The position numbers and the translations under genes were made by a program. Positions 5,482-5,737 of a stretch of DNA of 5,737 bases are shown in pieces. How positions within the stretch are numbered: the first letter of the stretch is position 1; every line of letters starts with the position of its first letter. The stretch spans positions 1-5,737 of the forward strand of contig JBILVS010000161.1 in NCBI GenBank assembly GCA_044370335.1, in the 5' to 3' direction. The DNA comes from REEB509 sp044370335. Its GTDB lineage: Bacteria; Pseudomonadota; Alphaproteobacteria; Caulobacterales; Aquidulcibacteraceae. The notes below the pieces were generated by a model. That model was not told the origin of the DNA, ran no database searches, and was given only the letters and a program-made list of their open reading frames with translations.

Positions 5482-5737
5482 AGGGTCTCTGAAACACCAG
5501 GACGACGCGAGGGCTGCACAGCGGTCTGGAATGGCTCAAGGTTGCGGCGATCGATCACGTTGGCGGCTGACGTGCTGGCTGCGCCATCAATCCATCCGCC
5601 ATCTCATCAGGGAGCAGCCATTGATCACTGCGACCGTTTAGAGCGTTTTTAGGCCGACCGGAATCAAAGGGGATTCACAATGCTTCCGAATTCTGATTCT
5701 TGATCTGTCGTCTTTTGCGATGGAGCGAGACGGCGAT
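5482..5737. other. Downstream region without a convincing gene
   Basis: No reading frame here has both a ribosome binding site and a recognisable product. A 60-codon frame at 5459-5641 (plus) overlaps the previous gene and looks random. Minus-strand frames are interrupted by stops. No hairpin with a T-tract was found directly after the stop at 5481; only a weak 5-bp CTCTA/TAGAG stem overlaps that stop codon. The stretch could hold eroded remains of an older gene. Confidence 0.5.
5661..5699. repeat. Short inverted-repeat cluster (GAATC/GATTC)
   Basis: GAATC at 5661-5665 pairs with GATTC at 5672-5676 around 6 nt. GAATCA at 5661-5666 can alternatively pair with TGATTC at 5694-5699. A T5 run lies just before, at 5646-5650. 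The arrangement looks like a dispersed intergenic repeat or a mobile-element edge. Only one copy is present in the window, so this is inference. Confidence 0.3.

Noticed and set aside
5459..5641. 60-codon plus-strand frame after the operon
   Set aside because: It overlaps the end of the 421-aa gene, has no ribosome binding site and gives a sequence with no domain or membrane segment.

Overview
The window looks like an accessory region of a GC-rich proteobacterial chromosome or plasmid, most likely alphaproteobacterial. This is inferred from codon use, the style of the IS110 remnant and the overall composition; nothing in the sequence proves the taxon.

Layout. (1) Positions 82-2006, minus strand: a run of three paralogous TerB-like genes (1563-2006, 911-1435, 416-886 in transcription order), followed by a small one-helix membrane protein gene (82-297). 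The three TerB-like proteins share an acidic-site layout, an [LI]RPRL box, a (H)xxD[IL]IxAD box and, in two of them, a C-terminal LKxKNA tail. They therefore arose by duplication and divergence. (2) Positions about 2040-3400: a decayed IS110-family element on the minus strand. Its transposase is broken by at least four small indels, and a structured noncoding stretch lies beyond its 5' end. The element sits between the two divergent gene groups. (3) Positions 3411-5481, plus strand: a two-gene unit. The first gene encodes a cytoplasmic M14-type zinc carboxypeptidase/deacylase with a complete set of metal and catalytic residues. The second overlaps it by 14 nt and encodes a 421-residue protein of no recognised family with two C-terminal membrane helices. 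(4) Positions 5482-5737: no convincing gene, only a short inverted-repeat region near the end.

Two sigma70-like promoter candidates fire outwards from the IS region. One (TAGACA-N17-GATAAT) reads left into the TerB cluster and the other (TTGACG-N17-GATAAG) reads right into the peptidase operon. The insertion may therefore have supplied or remodelled the regulation of both groups.

The most unusual content is the TerB-like triplet with its membrane peptide, and the coupled M14 hydrolase/unknown membrane protein pair. Whether the two groups work together cannot be decided from this sequence. A membrane-linked stress or defence role is possible but is inference only. No CRISPR array, tRNA or rRNA was seen.
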